Source of the DNA: an uncultured Collinsella sp.
GTDB lineage: Bacteria; Actinomycetota; Coriobacteriia; Coriobacteriales; Coriobacteriaceae
DNA: 64,000 nucleotides
Direction: 5' to 3'
Assembly (NCBI GenBank): GCA_905197665.1
Contig: CAJJZP010000003.1
Coordinates: 112,422-176,421, forward strand
The notes below the pieces were generated by a model that was given only the letters and a program-made list of their open reading frames with translations, had not been told where the DNA came from and did no database searches. Made by a program: the position numbers and the translations under genes. Below are positions 39,775 through 49,297 of the stretch, in pieces (the first letter of the stretch is position 1; each line of letters starts with the position of its first letter).

Positions 39775-41577
39775 ATGCAGCGCAAGCATTCTGCTATTGT
39801 CGCGGGCCTGACGCTGGTGCTTTCGTTTGGCGCCGTTTCCGTGCCGGCACCCGCCGCTGCCGAGGAGCCCACGCCGGGCGTTGCCTCGGATGCCACCGAT
39901 ATCGATAAGGGTCTCTACACCCAGCAGTCCTTCTCGGGCGTGCTGAGGTCGGTCCAGGGCGTTTCGTTTGTTAACGTGACCCCCGAGATGAAGTACTTTA
40001 CCAAGTACGAGAGCCATGGCAACTATAACCAGGGCTTTTCGTATGGCGACGGCTATAACGCGCTGGGTTATTACCAGTTCGACCGTCGTTGGTCGCTCAT
40101 TCCGTTTATGAAGCAGGTCTACAACTACAATCCCGAGAAATACAGCATGCTCAAGGATGCGATTGATCGCGGCAGCGAGATTTCTAACACGAGCAATGCC
40201 ATGTACGAGAACGCCCAGCTCACTGAGCTGGGCCGTATTGCGCAGGAGGCCTTCCAGGGCGCTTATAACACCGACCCTGCTGAGTTTTCGGCTCTGCAAG
40301 ATGCCTATGCGTACAACTCGTACTATGCGGTGACCGAGGCGTGGCTCAAGAGCGGCCTAGGTATTGATATTTCGGGCCGTGCCGATTGCGTTAAGGGCAT
40401 GGTGTGGAGCATTACCAACATGTGCGGCACCGGTGGCTGCAGGGACTTCTTCCGTTGGGCGAATCTCTCCAACGATATGTCCGACCGCGAGTTTGTGACG
40501 GCGCTCTCCAATAGCGTGGTCGATAACGTTGCCACCAAGTTTTCGAGCCAGCCCCAGTATCATGAGGGCTGGAAGAACCGCTACCGCAACGAGCTGAAGG
40601 ACTGCTTGGTTTATATCGCCGAGGACGAGGCCGCTGCCGCTGCGACGCCCGTGCAGCCCGAGCCTACGCCGGCGCCTGATTCGAATGACGACTCGCGTGA
40701 CGATGCTAACGATGACAGGATGGATGCGCCCTCGACCGATGCTGACGGTGATGGCTCTGCTGGTGGCACTACCAACAACGGCTCTACCTCGAACGGCTCC
40801 GATTCAAACGGCTCTGCTGCGGGCGATTCGTCTTCAAGCTCTGCCGGCAATACGGACAGCGACGCTTCTGGTTCGACCGGCGCTGGCACCTCTAACTCAT
40901 CCACCGGCTCGAGCGATTCGTCCGTTGGCACCGGCTCTAACAACGGCTCCGGCTCTGACGCAACCCCTGGTTCTGATGCTTCCAAGGATGACTCGAATAA
41001 GGCGCCGGACGTTCCCGTTGCTTCGCCGGACAAGAAGCCTTCTTTCTCCGAGCAGCTTGGTTCTACGCTGGGCTCTTCGCTGATGGCTGGCGTCAATAAC
41101 GGCTCGACCCAGAACAAGGGCAACTCTGATCAGGTTTCCACGGAAAAGATCGAAGCCGCAAAGGGCGACTCCAAGGACGAGGCTTCCGAGAAGACCGAAT
41201 CCGATAAGGGTTCTAGCTCTGAGGAGAAGAGCGACAAGTCCGAACAGAAGAAGGGCGAGGATAAGAAGTCTGAATCTGAGGAGAAGGACAAGAGCAAGGC
41301 CGGGGGCGAAAAGAAACAGTCCGAAGACGACGACAAGAGCGGTGCTGACAACCAGGTCCAGGAGCAAAATGACTCCAAAACGGTGACCACCACGACCACG
41401 ACGACTACAACGACTAAGTCCTCGGGCGGCAACATGCCCAAGACGGGCGACTTGATTGTGATGGCGAGCCTTGCCAGTGCAAGCTTGGCCACACTGGGCG
41501 CTACGTCTATCGTAAGTGGTAAGCATAAGCTCGATCAGCAGAAGAAGGCTTCTGGGGAGGACGGCTTGGAGGAGTAA
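39775..41577 (+). CDS. Sortase-anchored surface protein with lysozyme-like domain
   Basis: The 600-residue protein has a signal peptide (residues 1-28, ending AAAEE). A folded domain of about 250 residues includes 'KYFTKYESHGNYNQGF' and 'YNALGYYQFDRRW', an ESxGxY...GYYQF pattern like lysozyme-like transglycosylases. A long Ser/Gly/Asp/Asn spacer (about 290-400) and a Lys/Glu/Ser-rich charged stretch (430-530) follow. Then come ten Thr in a row and a C-terminal anchor: 'MPKTGD' (554-559), a hydrophobic helix and a short polar tail. MPKTG fits an actinobacterial sortase signal (LPxTG variant). GGGAGG precedes the ATG. The protein probably spans the wall and acts on peptidoglycan or host glycans; the enzyme call is inferred. 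Confidence 0.78.
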   Translation: MQRKHSAIVAGLTLVLSFGAVSVPAPAAAEEPTPGVASDATDIDKGLYTQQSFSGVLRSVQGVSFVNVTPEMKYFTKYESHGNYNQGFSYGDGYNALGYYQFDRRWSLIPFMKQVYNYNPEKYSMLKDAIDRGSEISNTSNAMYENAQLTELGRIAQEAFQGAYNTDPAEFSALQDAYAYNSYYAVTEAWLKSGLGIDISGRADCVKGMVWSITNMCGTGGCRDFFRWANLSNDMSDREFVTALSNSVVDNVATKFSSQPQYHEGWKNRYRNELKDCLVYIAEDEAAAAATPVQPEPTPAPDSNDDSRDDANDDRMDAPSTDADGDGSAGGTTNNGSTSNGSDSNGSAAGDSSSSSAGNTDSDASGSTGAGTSNSSTGSSDSSVGTGSNNGSGSDATPGSDASKDDSNKAPDVPVASPDKKPSFSEQLGSTLGSSLMAGVNNGSTQNKGNSDQVSTEKIEAAKGDSKDEASEKTESDKGSSSEEKSDKSEQKKGEDKKSESEEKDKSKAGGEKKQSEDDDKSGADNQVQEQNDSKTVTTTTTTTTTTKSSGGNMPKTGDLIVMASLASASLATLGATSIVSGKHKLDQQKKASGEDGLEE

Positions 41578-41610
41578 TCTTCCAGATCGTTTTCTATAAG
41601 AGTTTGGGAC

Positions 41611-41645
41611 GGGGTCCGGTGCGGCGGCATCGGGCCCCTTTTTTG
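41611..41645 (+). terminator. Terminator of the surface-protein gene
   Basis: GGGGTCCG and CGGGCCCC pair (one G-T) around a GGTGCGGCGGCAT loop and are followed by TTTTTT. Confidence 0.88.
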
Positions 41646-41716
41646 TTGTGCAACGATTTGTTATGCCCCCTCGGGGGTCTGTTGCTACCGTTGCCCGAAA
41701 CGTTTACATGTCGATA

Positions 41717-41744
41717 TTGTTGCGCTCTACCCGCTCGTTACAAT
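41717..41744 (+). promoter_or_regulatory. Promoter of the AAA-like gene
   Basis: TTGTTG (41717-41722), 16 bases, TACAAT (41739-41744). Confidence 0.5.
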
Positions 41745-41777
41745 GGGCATCGTGCTGCGTTAGAGGGAGAGCTTACG

Positions 41778-43577
41778 GTGTCTGAACAGGCGAATTATGG
41801 TGTTACTCATGCGTTTGGTGCACGGTTGCTCAACCATGCGGGTAACGCAGCTCTGCCGGTTGATGTACACGACTTTTCCGATGCAATCAATCGGTGTTTA
41901 CTCGTCGATAAGACTATGTTTATTGCCGATATATTGGACAGCGAAGCACCTGTTGCGGTTTGCTGTCGGCCCAAGGGTTTTGGCAAGAGCATGAATCTAT
42001 CGATGCTCAAATGCTATTTGGAACGACCTGATCACCGGCGGCCGGATCGAAGCCCGTTCGTCGGCTCCCAGATTTGGCAGGCGGGCGGCGGTCACTATCG
42101 TGATGAGTACGCGTGTTATCCGATCATCACGCTCGACTTTTCAGCTGCCGCTGCGGGGCGCGACGCCGATGCTGCGGCGGCTATTCGCAGCGCTGTCGCG
42201 AACGAGTGCGCCCGATTGCTGCCGCTGCTTGCCGCACCTGATCTGTCAAGACGTGAAGTCCGTCTTATCGAGAGGGCGGCGCGTGGGGTGGCCAGCGATA
42301 AGGAGATCGATGCGGCGCTTGGCGTGCTTATCAAGCTGCTCCAGGCAGCTTTCGATGAGCAGGTTGTTCTTCTGATAGACGACTACGACGCGGTATGTCC
42401 AAAGCGTTTGGACGCTAAGGACGACGGTAGCGTGGATTCCCTAGAGTCGCTCAGCCGAATGTTGTTCGACACCATTGCCGATGCCGGCGACTCGTTGCGA
42501 TTGACGTGTCTGATGGGCGAGCGCCCCGGTCATGCCGAGTTTGCGTTGTCCCAACGTGGGGTTTCCTATCGGTCGGCGACAGCGTTGTCGAGTTGGTGTG
42601 ATCGATGGTTCGGTTTTTCGGACGACGAAGTCCAAGTGCTGTTGGATTGCATCGGTCGCAACGGCTGTCTGGATGACGCGCGTGAGTGGCTCGAGGGCTA
42701 TCTGTTTGGTGGTTTTTATTGCTCGAGCCCGGAGCGCGTGGTGGACTACGCACAGCGCGATTGCGTCGCGCCCGTTCGGGCGGATCTGTATGGTTACGCC
42801 GACCGTCTGAGCGCATGCGTCGGTGACTGGAATCTCATGCGCCTGTCCGCATTGTTCGATTTGGTTGAGCCGCATGGGTTTATTGAGGCGCCAGTGCATG
42901 TGCATGCCGAGGAGGTCGATGCCGCCAAGCCCGAAGATATCTGGACTGCGCTGTATCTGTCTGGATTTCTTACGACGGACATGACAGGGCATTCGGAGGA
43001 CGGCGCGTGCCTTCGTTCCCTGCGCCTGCCTAACAACGAAGTGCGTCAGGCGCTCCGTCTTGTAATTCTGGAATGGTTTGAGTGCGCCGTTGAGGACGTT
43101 GGAGTTATCGACTCGTTCCATGACGGGTTGTGTCGAGGAGACGAGGACGCTGTAAAGCAAGCTTTGAGCTGTGCTATCGGCGATCTGGGCATCGATGTGG
43201 ACAAATCAGATATGACGACAGCCTATCATCTGGCGCTGCAGGGGCTTTGCTTTGGACTGTCCGGCTATTGCAATCCCAGCTCCAAGCGAAGTGGCGTCTC
43301 GGATCGCTGGGATATCCAGGTGATTCCCACCGGTCGGGTGTTTGACGTGGCCGACACGCTCGGCATGCTCGATGAGCGACCGCTCATTACGATCAACATG
43401 TTGTATGACCCTGGCGTCGATGCCCTGGGCCTGGAACTGTTAGCGGTTCAGGCGCTGCTCGACATAGAGCGCGACGGCATCGATGATATCCGCGTGCCGC
43501 GCCCCGCCGTCGGGCGCATGCGTTGGGGCTTTGGTTTTGACGGTCAGCGTGTGTCCGTGGTGTGTCAACGACTGTAG
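41778..43577 (+). CDS. AAA-ATPase-like protein of the PF09820 type, divergent
   Basis: This 599-residue protein has the family pattern 'FSDAINRCLLVDKTMFIADIL' (here residues about 33-53), the P-loop variant 'RPKGFGKSMNLSMLKCYLE' (normally RPRRFGKT) and the Walker B 'VVLLIDDYDAVCPK'. Typical members end in a PD-(D/E)XK nuclease-like domain. Here the matching part ('ITINMLYDPGV') lacks the E-x-K residues, so that part looks inactive. These genes are frequent and variable in Coriobacteriia and Bacteroidetes and their function is unknown. The GTG at 41778 is chosen for the GAGGGAGAG upstream. Confidence 0.78.
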   Translation: MSEQANYGVTHAFGARLLNHAGNAALPVDVHDFSDAINRCLLVDKTMFIADILDSEAPVAVCCRPKGFGKSMNLSMLKCYLERPDHRRPDRSPFVGSQIWQAGGGHYRDEYACYPIITLDFSAAAAGRDADAAAAIRSAVANECARLLPLLAAPDLSRREVRLIERAARGVASDKEIDAALGVLIKLLQAAFDEQVVLLIDDYDAVCPKRLDAKDDGSVDSLESLSRMLFDTIADAGDSLRLTCLMGERPGHAEFALSQRGVSYRSATALSSWCDRWFGFSDDEVQVLLDCIGRNGCLDDAREWLEGYLFGGFYCSSPERVVDYAQRDCVAPVRADLYGYADRLSACVGDWNLMRLSALFDLVEPHGFIEAPVHVHAEEVDAAKPEDIWTALYLSGFLTTDMTGHSEDGACLRSLRLPNNEVRQALRLVILEWFECAVEDVGVIDSFHDGLCRGDEDAVKQALSCAIGDLGIDVDKSDMTTAYHLALQGLCFGLSGYCNPSSKRSGVSDRWDIQVIPTGRVFDVADTLGMLDERPLITINMLYDPGVDALGLELLAVQALLDIERDGIDDIRVPRPAVGRMRWGFGFDGQRVSVVCQRL

Positions 43578-43597
43578 CGGCGGGCGAAAGCCCTTTA

Positions 43598-44617
43598 CTA
43601 CTCGGCGTCCTTCAGGGGCGGCATGGGCTTCCAGTTGGGATCCTTAACGATCTTGCGGGCGTCCTTCATGCCGCGACGCAGCGCCGGAATGCCGGTCTTA
43701 AAGCATTTGTCGACTGCTGCCAGACGAATGAACTCCTTGCAGAAGGTCGCGGCATTGCCCAGACGGAACAGCACGGGGTGGTAGTCGCCGTAGATCTGCA
43801 TGTAGCGTGCCAGATAACCGCGGTTGCGCATGATGTAGTAGCGGTTGGTGTCGCTCGTGGAGTTGAGCTGGCGCTTGCCGGCGATATCCCAGTTAGAGAC
43901 GGCGCGGGCGCGCTTGAGCACCACGTCGGCAACCACGGCGGCGGGGAAGTGCTGGCTGGCCACGTAGCCGTAGCAGGCATCGTCGCCGTAGATAAAGAAG
44001 CGCGCGTCGGGCAGGCCAATCTTGTCGACCACGCGGCGCGAGAACATGCCGCCCTCAAAGCACAGTTGGTTCATGGTGCGGTAGCCCTCGGGTCCCAAAT
44101 CCCACTTGGCGATGGGGTTAGGGATGCCGAGCGAAAGGATGAGCTGGTACTGCCAAAAGAAGGCGCCGCCGTCAAAGTCCAGGCGCGAACCCTGAATGAC
44201 GTCGTAACAGTCGGTCCACTTGGCCAAGCGCTCGATGCCTTCGGGGATGACGAGCACGTCGTCGTCCATCACCCAGAACCACTGGGCGCCCAGGTCGTAG
44301 GCGCATTTGGTGCCGGCGGAGAAGCCACCCGCGCCGCCACCGTTTTCAAGCTGCGGCGCGTATATAACGCGGTCGGTGCCACCCTGTGAATCGGGCTGGT
44401 CGGTGTCGATGCCCCACAGGTTGGCGAGGCGCTCGTTAAATGCGGTGCACATGGCCTCGGTCTCGCGCGAATTCTCGTTATCGACAATCACGATGCGCCA
44501 GGGCGTTGCCGTGAGCTCGGTCATGGAGTCGAACAAGTTGGCCAGGAGTTCCTGGCGCTTGTACGTGACGACAACGATGGCGAGCTTATCGATGGGGGCG
44601 GGAAGGGTTGAAGGCAT
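43598..44617 (-). CDS. GT2 glycosyltransferase, galactofuranosyltransferase-like
   Basis: The 339-residue protein opens with 'IVVVTYKRQELLANLFDSM' and has the nucleotide-sugar metal site 'FWVMDDDVLVIPEGI' (about residue 110). 'GGAGGFSAGTKCAYDLG' and 'YGDDACYGYVASQHF' resemble the GlfT2/RfbF-type inverting transferases. It is convergent with the AAA gene and divergent from the GT2 series starting at 44874 (256 bases between starts). The saccharide it extends is unknown. Confidence 0.85.
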   Translation of the reverse strand: MPSTLPAPIDKLAIVVVTYKRQELLANLFDSMTELTATPWRIVIVDNENSRETEAMCTAFNERLANLWGIDTDQPDSQGGTDRVIYAPQLENGGGAGGFSAGTKCAYDLGAQWFWVMDDDVLVIPEGIERLAKWTDCYDVIQGSRLDFDGGAFFWQYQLILSLGIPNPIAKWDLGPEGYRTMNQLCFEGGMFSRRVVDKIGLPDARFFIYGDDACYGYVASQHFPAAVVADVVLKRARAVSNWDIAGKRQLNSTSDTNRYYIMRNRGYLARYMQIYGDYHPVLFRLGNAATFCKEFIRLAAVDKCFKTGIPALRRGMKDARKIVKDPNWKPMPPLKDAE

Positions 44618-44873
44618 GGGGCAATATATCCTTTCACGCGCGGCGCGCGAGCGCTGCGCGGAAGCTATCGAATACGTCCTTGGGACTGTCCTATTGTAAA
44701 GGCTCGGCGCACCTTGACGGCAAGCTTTGAATAAAACGCAGGAACCTGCTACGGGCCCGCCGCATGACGTGCGGCTACTTTGCCCGCAAGAGGCTCCATA
44801 GATTATATAAACGTCCGCTGGCGCGCTGACCCTTTGATACCATGAAACGACAGGTATTTCCTAAGGAGCACAT

Positions 44874-45977
44874 TTGTCTACTAACGCCTCTGGCAGCCCT
44901 GTTCTGTCGCTGCTTATTCCCATTTACAATGTTCAGCGCTACCTGCGCGAGTGTCTCGATTCCGCCCTGGCGCAGACGCTCAAGGATATTGAGATCATCT
45001 GCATTAACGACGGGTCGACCGACAACTCGCCGGCGATTATCCGCGAGTATATGGAGCGCGATGGGCGCGTCAAGATGATCGACAAGGCCAACAGCGGCTA
45101 CGGCGACTCGATGAACCACGGTCTGGAGATGGCGCGTGGCAAGTACGTTGGCATCTTGGAGTCCGATGACTTTATGGCGCCCGACGCACTCGAAAAGCTT
45201 GTCTCGGCCGCCGATAGCAATAATGCCGACTTTGCGAAGGCGAACTTTGATTTCTACTGGTCTAAGCCCGAGGAGCGCCGTTCGCTGCACGAGATGTTTA
45301 AGGCAAGGGATTGTGGCAAACCGGTGCATCCCAGCAATACGACGCAGTTCTTTAAGCAAAAACCGTCGATTTGGTCGGCCGTGTACCGTCGTGATTTTCT
45401 TGAGCGCAACGGTATCAAGTTCCTGCCGACTCCGGGGGCATCCTTTCAGGACACGTCATTCGCCTTTAAGGTGATCGCGTGCGCCGATAAGGCTGTTTAC
45501 CTGCATGATGCCGTGTTGTCGTATCGCCAGGACAACGAGAATTCCTCGGTCAATTCTTCGGCTAAGGTCTTTTGCGTCAATACCGAGTATGCCGAGATTG
45601 AGCGTTGGATTCGAGAGGATTATGCCCGTGACCACGCAGGTGATGACGTCGCGCGCATGCTCAAGTTCAATCAGCTCATTAAGTACGATTCGTATATGTG
45701 GAACTACGTGCGCCTGGCGCCTAAGTTCTATAAGGAGTTCCTGGTTCAGATGGCTAAGGAATTTCAGGCGGCCTTGGACGCGGGGGAGTTTTCGCTTGAC
45801 GACCTCAAGCCGTGGAAGCGCGCGAATCTCGCTGCCATCCTCAAAGATCCTGAGGGCTGGGTTGACGAGCATCCGAGTTTTGCGACGGATGGTGCCTTGG
45901 GGCGTGCTAAGTATTACGCCTCGGTTGGAGGCCCAGGCGTGGTCGCCGCCTTCCTCATCGAATCGCTGAGGGGGTAG
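44874..45977 (+). CDS. GT2 glycosyltransferase A1
   Basis: This 367-residue inverting transferase has 'LSLLIPIYNVQRYLRECLDS', 'EIICINDGSTDNSP', 'KANSGYGDSMNHGLEMARG' and the metal motif 'GILESDDFM'. AAGGAG stands five bases before the TTG start at 44874, and no ATG is available nearby. The second half carries 'KPSIWSAVYRRDFLERNGI' and 'SYRQDNENSSVNSS'. The same blocks recur in the gene at 47099, so the two are duplicates. It is the first gene of a run of five transferase genes with 7-75 base gaps or none. Confidence 0.9.
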   Translation: MSTNASGSPVLSLLIPIYNVQRYLRECLDSALAQTLKDIEIICINDGSTDNSPAIIREYMERDGRVKMIDKANSGYGDSMNHGLEMARGKYVGILESDDFMAPDALEKLVSAADSNNADFAKANFDFYWSKPEERRSLHEMFKARDCGKPVHPSNTTQFFKQKPSIWSAVYRRDFLERNGIKFLPTPGASFQDTSFAFKVIACADKAVYLHDAVLSYRQDNENSSVNSSAKVFCVNTEYAEIERWIREDYARDHAGDDVARMLKFNQLIKYDSYMWNYVRLAPKFYKEFLVQMAKEFQAALDAGEFSLDDLKPWKRANLAAILKDPEGWVDEHPSFATDGALGRAKYYASVGGPGVVAAFLIESLRG

Positions 45978-45983
45978 GTCGGC

Positions 45984-47024
45984 ATGGGAGAGGCCTCGTG
46001 TCCTAAAGCTACCATTGTCGTCCCCGTTTACAACTCTGCGCGCTCCATTCAGCGATGCGTCGATTCGCTGTTGGCCCAGTCCGAGCGCTCGATTCAGGTT
46101 GTCTGCGTCAACGACGGTTCGACCGATGATTCGTTGAACGTGTTGCGCCAGATCGAGCTGGCCGACGATCGCGTACTGGTTATTGACCAGGAAAACGCGG
46201 GCGTCTCGTGCGCTCGAAATGCCGGTATCGATGCCGCCGAGGGCGAGACCGTCTTTTTTGTGGACGCCGACGATTACATCGATGTCCAGACGGTCGAGCG
46301 CGTGCTGCATGCCATGGAGCCTGCAGATGCCGAGGTCTCCGTTTTTGGCGGCGTCTGTGAACCAGCCGATGCTGCCCCCAAACGCGTCCAACAACTCATG
46401 AGCCCCAAAGCCGGTACCTTCGGCGCCCGTGATCCCCAGTTGCTGTTCCATGCGAATGCGCAGCCCTACGCCTGCCGTGCGGCTTTTTCGCGCGAGCTGC
46501 TCAATCGCGAAGGCATTCGCTTCGCCCCCGGTTTGGCTTTGGGCGAGGACGTTGTCTTCCAATTTGCGGCTTATTCGCTTGCCCGCAAGACCGTCGTCAT
46601 GCCGGACAAGTTTTACCACTACGTGATGGAGAGCGAATCGGCGACGCACGAGTTCAACAGTGTCGAGGCTCGCGCCAAAAAACTTGACGCCCACATGAGG
46701 ATGCTCGAGGAGGTCTTGGAGGACTGGGCGGCCTACGGTCTTTTGGACCTGTGCCCCGGCGAGCTGATAACTTGGTTTTTGGACCTCATTGTGTTCGACC
46801 TGGCGCGCTTGGATGCCGATGACTTCCATCGCGTGGCGGCTCGCGTCAACATGGACCTCACGACGTTTTTGGGAACGGAGTGGGCGGATATGCCTGCTAT
46901 GGGCGCCGTTCGCCGTGTTGCCCACAAGCTCGTTGCGGCGACCTCGAGCGTTTCGATGGCAGACGCCACGCTGTTCTATCTTTCGACTCGCGGTCTCAAA
47001 GCCTGCCTGGAGCGCTTTATCTAA
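45984..47024 (+). CDS. GT2 glycosyltransferase B
   Basis: The 346-residue protein has 'ATIVVPVYNSARSIQRCVDS', 'VCVNDGSTDDSLNVL', 'ENAGVSCARNAGIDAAEG' and the metal motif 'FFVDADDYIDV'. It is a GT-A fold family 2 transferase, less like genes A1 and A2 than they are like each other. It is six bases downstream of A1 and ends 75 bases before A2. The product probably adds one sugar of the repeat unit; donor and linkage cannot be told. Confidence 0.88.
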   Translation: MGEASCPKATIVVPVYNSARSIQRCVDSLLAQSERSIQVVCVNDGSTDDSLNVLRQIELADDRVLVIDQENAGVSCARNAGIDAAEGETVFFVDADDYIDVQTVERVLHAMEPADAEVSVFGGVCEPADAAPKRVQQLMSPKAGTFGARDPQLLFHANAQPYACRAAFSRELLNREGIRFAPGLALGEDVVFQFAAYSLARKTVVMPDKFYHYVMESESATHEFNSVEARAKKLDAHMRMLEEVLEDWAAYGLLDLCPGELITWFLDLIVFDLARLDADDFHRVAARVNMDLTTFLGTEWADMPAMGAVRRVAHKLVAATSSVSMADATLFYLSTRGLKACLERFI

Positions 47025-47098
47025 TTCCAAGCGCTGCCGCTCGCCGCAACTCGGCTGCTAAAATAACCCTGTTACACGCTATTCAACAGGAGGTTCTC

Positions 47099-48217
47099 TT
47101 GCAGAACTCTGATACCCCTAAAGTTTCGCTGCTTGTCCCCATTTGTAATGTTGAACGCTATCTGCGCGAGTGCCTCGATTCCGCCGTGGCGCAGACGCTC
47201 AGGGACATCGAGATCATCTGTATCAACGACGGCTCCACCGATAGCTCGCCGGATATCATCCGCGAGTACATGGAGCGCGACTTCCGTGTAAAGATGATCG
47301 ACAAAGCCAACAGCGGCTACGGCGACTCGATGAACCGCGGCCTGGAGATGGCGCGCGGCGAGTACGTGGGCATCCTTGAGTCCGACGACTTTATGTTTGA
47401 GGATTCGCTCCAAAAGCTGGTCGCCAAGGCCGATGCCGAGCATGCCGATGTGGTAAAGGGCGACTTTTACCTGTATTGGTCCACGCCCAGCGAGCGCCGT
47501 GAGCTGTTTGGGATCATCGACGAGCATATGACGGGCGCCGCGTATCGCCCCGTCGATCGTCCGGGCATCTTCTACCGCAAACCTTCCATTTGGTCGGCTA
47601 TCTATCGGCGCGAGTTCCTCAACGACAATCAGATTCGGTTCCTTCCCACGCCGGGTGCTTCGTATCAGGATGCGGGTTTTAACTTTAAGGTCTGGGCATG
47701 CGCCGAGCGTGCCGCGTTTATCGCGGACCCCATTTTGTGCTATCGCCAGGATAACGAGAAGAGCTCCGTTAATTCGCCCAACAAGGTGTTTTGTGTGTGC
47801 GACGAATATGCCGAGATGCAACGTTTTTTGGATGAACGTCCCGAGCTCAAGGCTCAGCTCCAGGGCATTTTAATGCGCATGAAGGTCGATACGTACCGTT
47901 GGAATGATGAGCGCCTGGTCGATGAGTTACGCGAGCAGTTTTGGGAGAAGGCCTCTCCCGAGCTCAAGTCCGATTGGGATGCCGGTCGCTTTGATCTGTC
48001 GCTGTTCGATCCGCGTGGCGAGACCGACTTGCGCCTGATGGTCAAATCGCCCCGCGCCTATATCGATTCGCGCTTTGACTTTAAGAAGCCGGGCAAGCTC
48101 AATACGTTTAAGCACTACTTTAAGATTGGTGGGCTGCCGCTGGTCTGGCGCGTGCTGACGTATCAGCGCACCTACGGTGATAATCCGCACCCCGATGACG
48201 TTCCGGTCGCACAGTAG
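47099..48217 (+). CDS. GT2 glycosyltransferase A2, paralog of A1
   Basis: The 372-residue product starts at a TTG (47099) with CAGGAGG eight bases upstream. It matches the A1 protein almost block for block: 'VSLLVPICNVERYLRECLDS', 'IICINDGSTDSSPDIIREYM', 'GDSMNRGLEMARGEYVG', 'KPSIWSAIYRREFL' and 'RQDNEKSSVNSPNKVFCV'. The C-terminal thirds differ more, which suggests different acceptors. It lies 12 bases ahead of the next transferase. Confidence 0.9.
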   Translation: MQNSDTPKVSLLVPICNVERYLRECLDSAVAQTLRDIEIICINDGSTDSSPDIIREYMERDFRVKMIDKANSGYGDSMNRGLEMARGEYVGILESDDFMFEDSLQKLVAKADAEHADVVKGDFYLYWSTPSERRELFGIIDEHMTGAAYRPVDRPGIFYRKPSIWSAIYRREFLNDNQIRFLPTPGASYQDAGFNFKVWACAERAAFIADPILCYRQDNEKSSVNSPNKVFCVCDEYAEMQRFLDERPELKAQLQGILMRMKVDTYRWNDERLVDELREQFWEKASPELKSDWDAGRFDLSLFDPRGETDLRLMVKSPRAYIDSRFDFKKPGKLNTFKHYFKIGGLPLVWRVLTYQRTYGDNPHPDDVPVAQ

Positions 48218-48229
48218 GAGCACTTGACT

Positions 48230-49297
48230 ATGGCTACCCCCAAGATTTCCGTTGTCGTTCCCATCTATAACGTGGAGGAGTGCCTGGCCTGGTGCCTGGA
48301 CTCCCTGCTTGCGCAGGACATGCCCGATTGGGAAGGCGTGCTGGTCAACGACGGCTCGCCGGACGGCTCGCGCGATATTGCGGCTACCTATTGCGAAAAG
48401 GACGCGCGCTTTACGCTGGTCGATAAGGAGAACGGCGGCCTGTCGAGTGCGCGTAATGCAGGCATCGCCGCGTCCACGGCGTCCATCGTTGCGTTCTTGG
48501 ATTCCGATGACCGGTTTACGCCCGATGCATGCCGCGTGATCGTCGATGCCTTTGAGCGCGAGGACTGCGTTGTTTTGACCTTTGGTGCGAATCCGTATCC
48601 GCTGGAGGCGGGGTATCCGTGGCTTAACTATGTGCTGAGCCCGCGCGATGTGTCGTTTGAAGGCTATAGCTCCGACCTGCTGTTTAAGGAAGCGTCTCGC
48701 CCCTTTGCATGGCGCACTGCCTGCAAGCGCGATTTTTTGCTGGACAACGGGATTCTGTTCGACGAAACCGTTAAGTATGGCGAGGACCAGGTCTTCGATT
48801 TTGCCGTGTACGGTCGTTCGCGCAAGACCGCGCTTATCTCGAACAAGCTGTATGACTACCGTGTCGCGCGCAAAGGCTCACTTATGGACACCATGCGCTA
48901 TGACGACGAGACGCGCCTGCTGGAGCACGTGAAGATTTACTCCGCGGTGCTGGCTGACTGGCAGCGCGACGATCTCGATGTACAGCACGCCGATGACCTG
49001 GCGTACTTCCTATGCGATCTGGTGCTGTACGACGCGCTCAGGCTGCTGGGTTCGGACTGCGGCAAGGTGTTTGCTGCCGTTGCCGCGGCGCTTGCCGGTT
49101 CTGCCGTGGGTAGCGATGCTGCGCTCGCGCAATGTGCTTCATCTGTTGCTGCTATGGTGCGCGCGGCGCTTACCAGCAAGGCCCCCAATGTCCGTGAGTG
49201 CAAAAAGCTCATGTTCGATTATGACGTCTTGAGGTTTGGGCGCCTGGGTGCCTGCAAGCGCATGGCGGCGAACGCCCTGGGAAAGCGAGAAGTGTAG
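48230..49297 (+). CDS. GT2 glycosyltransferase C
   Basis: A 355-residue family 2 enzyme with 'ISVVVPIYNVEECLAWCLDS', 'GVLVNDGSPDGSRDIA', 'ENGGLSSARNAGIA' and 'FLDSDDRFTP'. TAGGAG is nine bases before the ATG at 48230 (a TTG two codons earlier sits too close). The next gene starts with the base after its stop, so translation is probably coupled. Confidence 0.88.
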   Translation: MATPKISVVVPIYNVEECLAWCLDSLLAQDMPDWEGVLVNDGSPDGSRDIAATYCEKDARFTLVDKENGGLSSARNAGIAASTASIVAFLDSDDRFTPDACRVIVDAFEREDCVVLTFGANPYPLEAGYPWLNYVLSPRDVSFEGYSSDLLFKEASRPFAWRTACKRDFLLDNGILFDETVKYGEDQVFDFAVYGRSRKTALISNKLYDYRVARKGSLMDTMRYDDETRLLEHVKIYSAVLADWQRDDLDVQHADDLAYFLCDLVLYDALRLLGSDCGKVFAAVAAALAGSAVGSDAALAQCASSVAAMVRAALTSKAPNVRECKKLMFDYDVLRFGRLGACKRMAANALGKREV

